DNA from: Clostridia bacterium
GTDB taxonomy: Bacteria; Bacillota; Clostridia; Oscillospirales; Acutalibacteraceae
NCBI GenBank assembly: GCA_017615405.1
Contig: JAGAAE010000124.1
Coordinates: 1-5,190 of the forward strand
Direction: 5' to 3'
DNA length: 5,190 bases
The notes beneath the pieces are model-generated. The model was not told where the DNA came from. It did no database searches and saw nothing but the letters and a program-made list of their open reading frames with translations. Positions 5,083 to 5,190 of this stretch are shown piece after piece. The position numbers were made by a program, and so were the translations under genes. Within the stretch, counting starts at the first letter, position 1; every line of letters starts with the position of its first letter.

Positions 5083-5190
5083 TCACTTTTTGCCATCGGA
5101 TTCGGCGGGACGCTCGACTTTTATCGGGTGAAAATCACTACTGACACCGTTTGATATAACAAAGGCGTTCGCTTTTCCACCGTAACGCTC
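5083..5190 (-). CDS. C-terminal end of an unidentified minus-strand gene
   Basis: On the minus strand a frame is open from the window edge to a TGA at 5085-5083, giving the last 35 residues. They read as a natural protein tail, with KANAFVISNGVSSDFHPIKV in the middle and a polar end ESDGKK. The codons used (GCG, AAC, GCC, GGT) resemble those of the glycosidase and VWA genes. The other two minus frames stop sooner (at codons 23 and 17). I do not recognise the family. The gene converges on the GH123-like gene, with 139 bases between the stop codons holding the two dyads. A chance open frame of 35 codons is possible, so confidence is moderate. Confidence 0.5.
   Translation of the reverse strand, partial: ERYGGKANAFVISNGVSSDFHPIKVERPAESDGKK

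Overview
The window looks like chromosomal DNA from a gut-type Clostridia (Bacillota), perhaps of the Oscillospiraceae/Ruminococcaceae kind. This rests on strong GGAGG/GGGGG ribosome binding sites, extended -10 promoters (TGnTATAAT), moderate GC, and the protein families present: a macro domain fused to an XRE-like C-terminus, a DUF6273 protein, a small VWA protein and a GH123/DUF4091 protein. The lineage is inferred; nothing in the window fixes a genus.

Layout. (1) 1-66: promoter and ribosome binding site of a gene read leftwards whose start codon sits at the very edge. (2) 141-311: a complete tRNA-Ala(GGC) unit with its own promoter, an encoded CCA and an intrinsic terminator. (3) 316-523: no gene, but an array of short hairpins separated by a 7-base linker that is GTGATGT in the left half and its reverse complement ACATCAC in the right half. 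The array is closed by a 12-bp inverted repeat and followed by a terminator-like hairpin. (4) 595-2361: a promoter and a two-gene operon, a YmdB-type macro-domain ADP-ribose hydrolase with a helix-turn-helix-like tail, then a DUF6273 protein one base downstream and clearly richer in AT. (5) 2423-3135: a gene for a single-domain VWA protein with an intact MIDAS metal site. (6) 3216-4943: a separate gene for a cytoplasmic GH123-like glycosidase. (7) 4944-5190: terminator-like dyads, then the C-terminal end of an unidentified gene on the minus strand, convergent with the glycosidase.

How the genes may work together. The macro protein should remove ADP-ribose or acetyl groups from ADP-ribosylated or O-acetyl-ADP-ribose substrates, and its tail could bind DNA or another protein. 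The VWA protein is probably a metal-dependent binding or scaffold protein. Macro and VWA genes have been described near each other in bacterial stress gene clusters, so a small ADP-ribose-linked stress module next to a tRNA gene is a reasonable but unproven reading. The DUF6273 gene may be a later arrival. The GH123-like gene has its own promoter and is probably unrelated (carbohydrate use).

Two intergenic regions (2423-2470 and 3153-3190) share a specific design: a long perfect inverted repeat whose left arm begins at the fourth base of a TATAAT box. This and the hairpin array are the least explained parts of the window.
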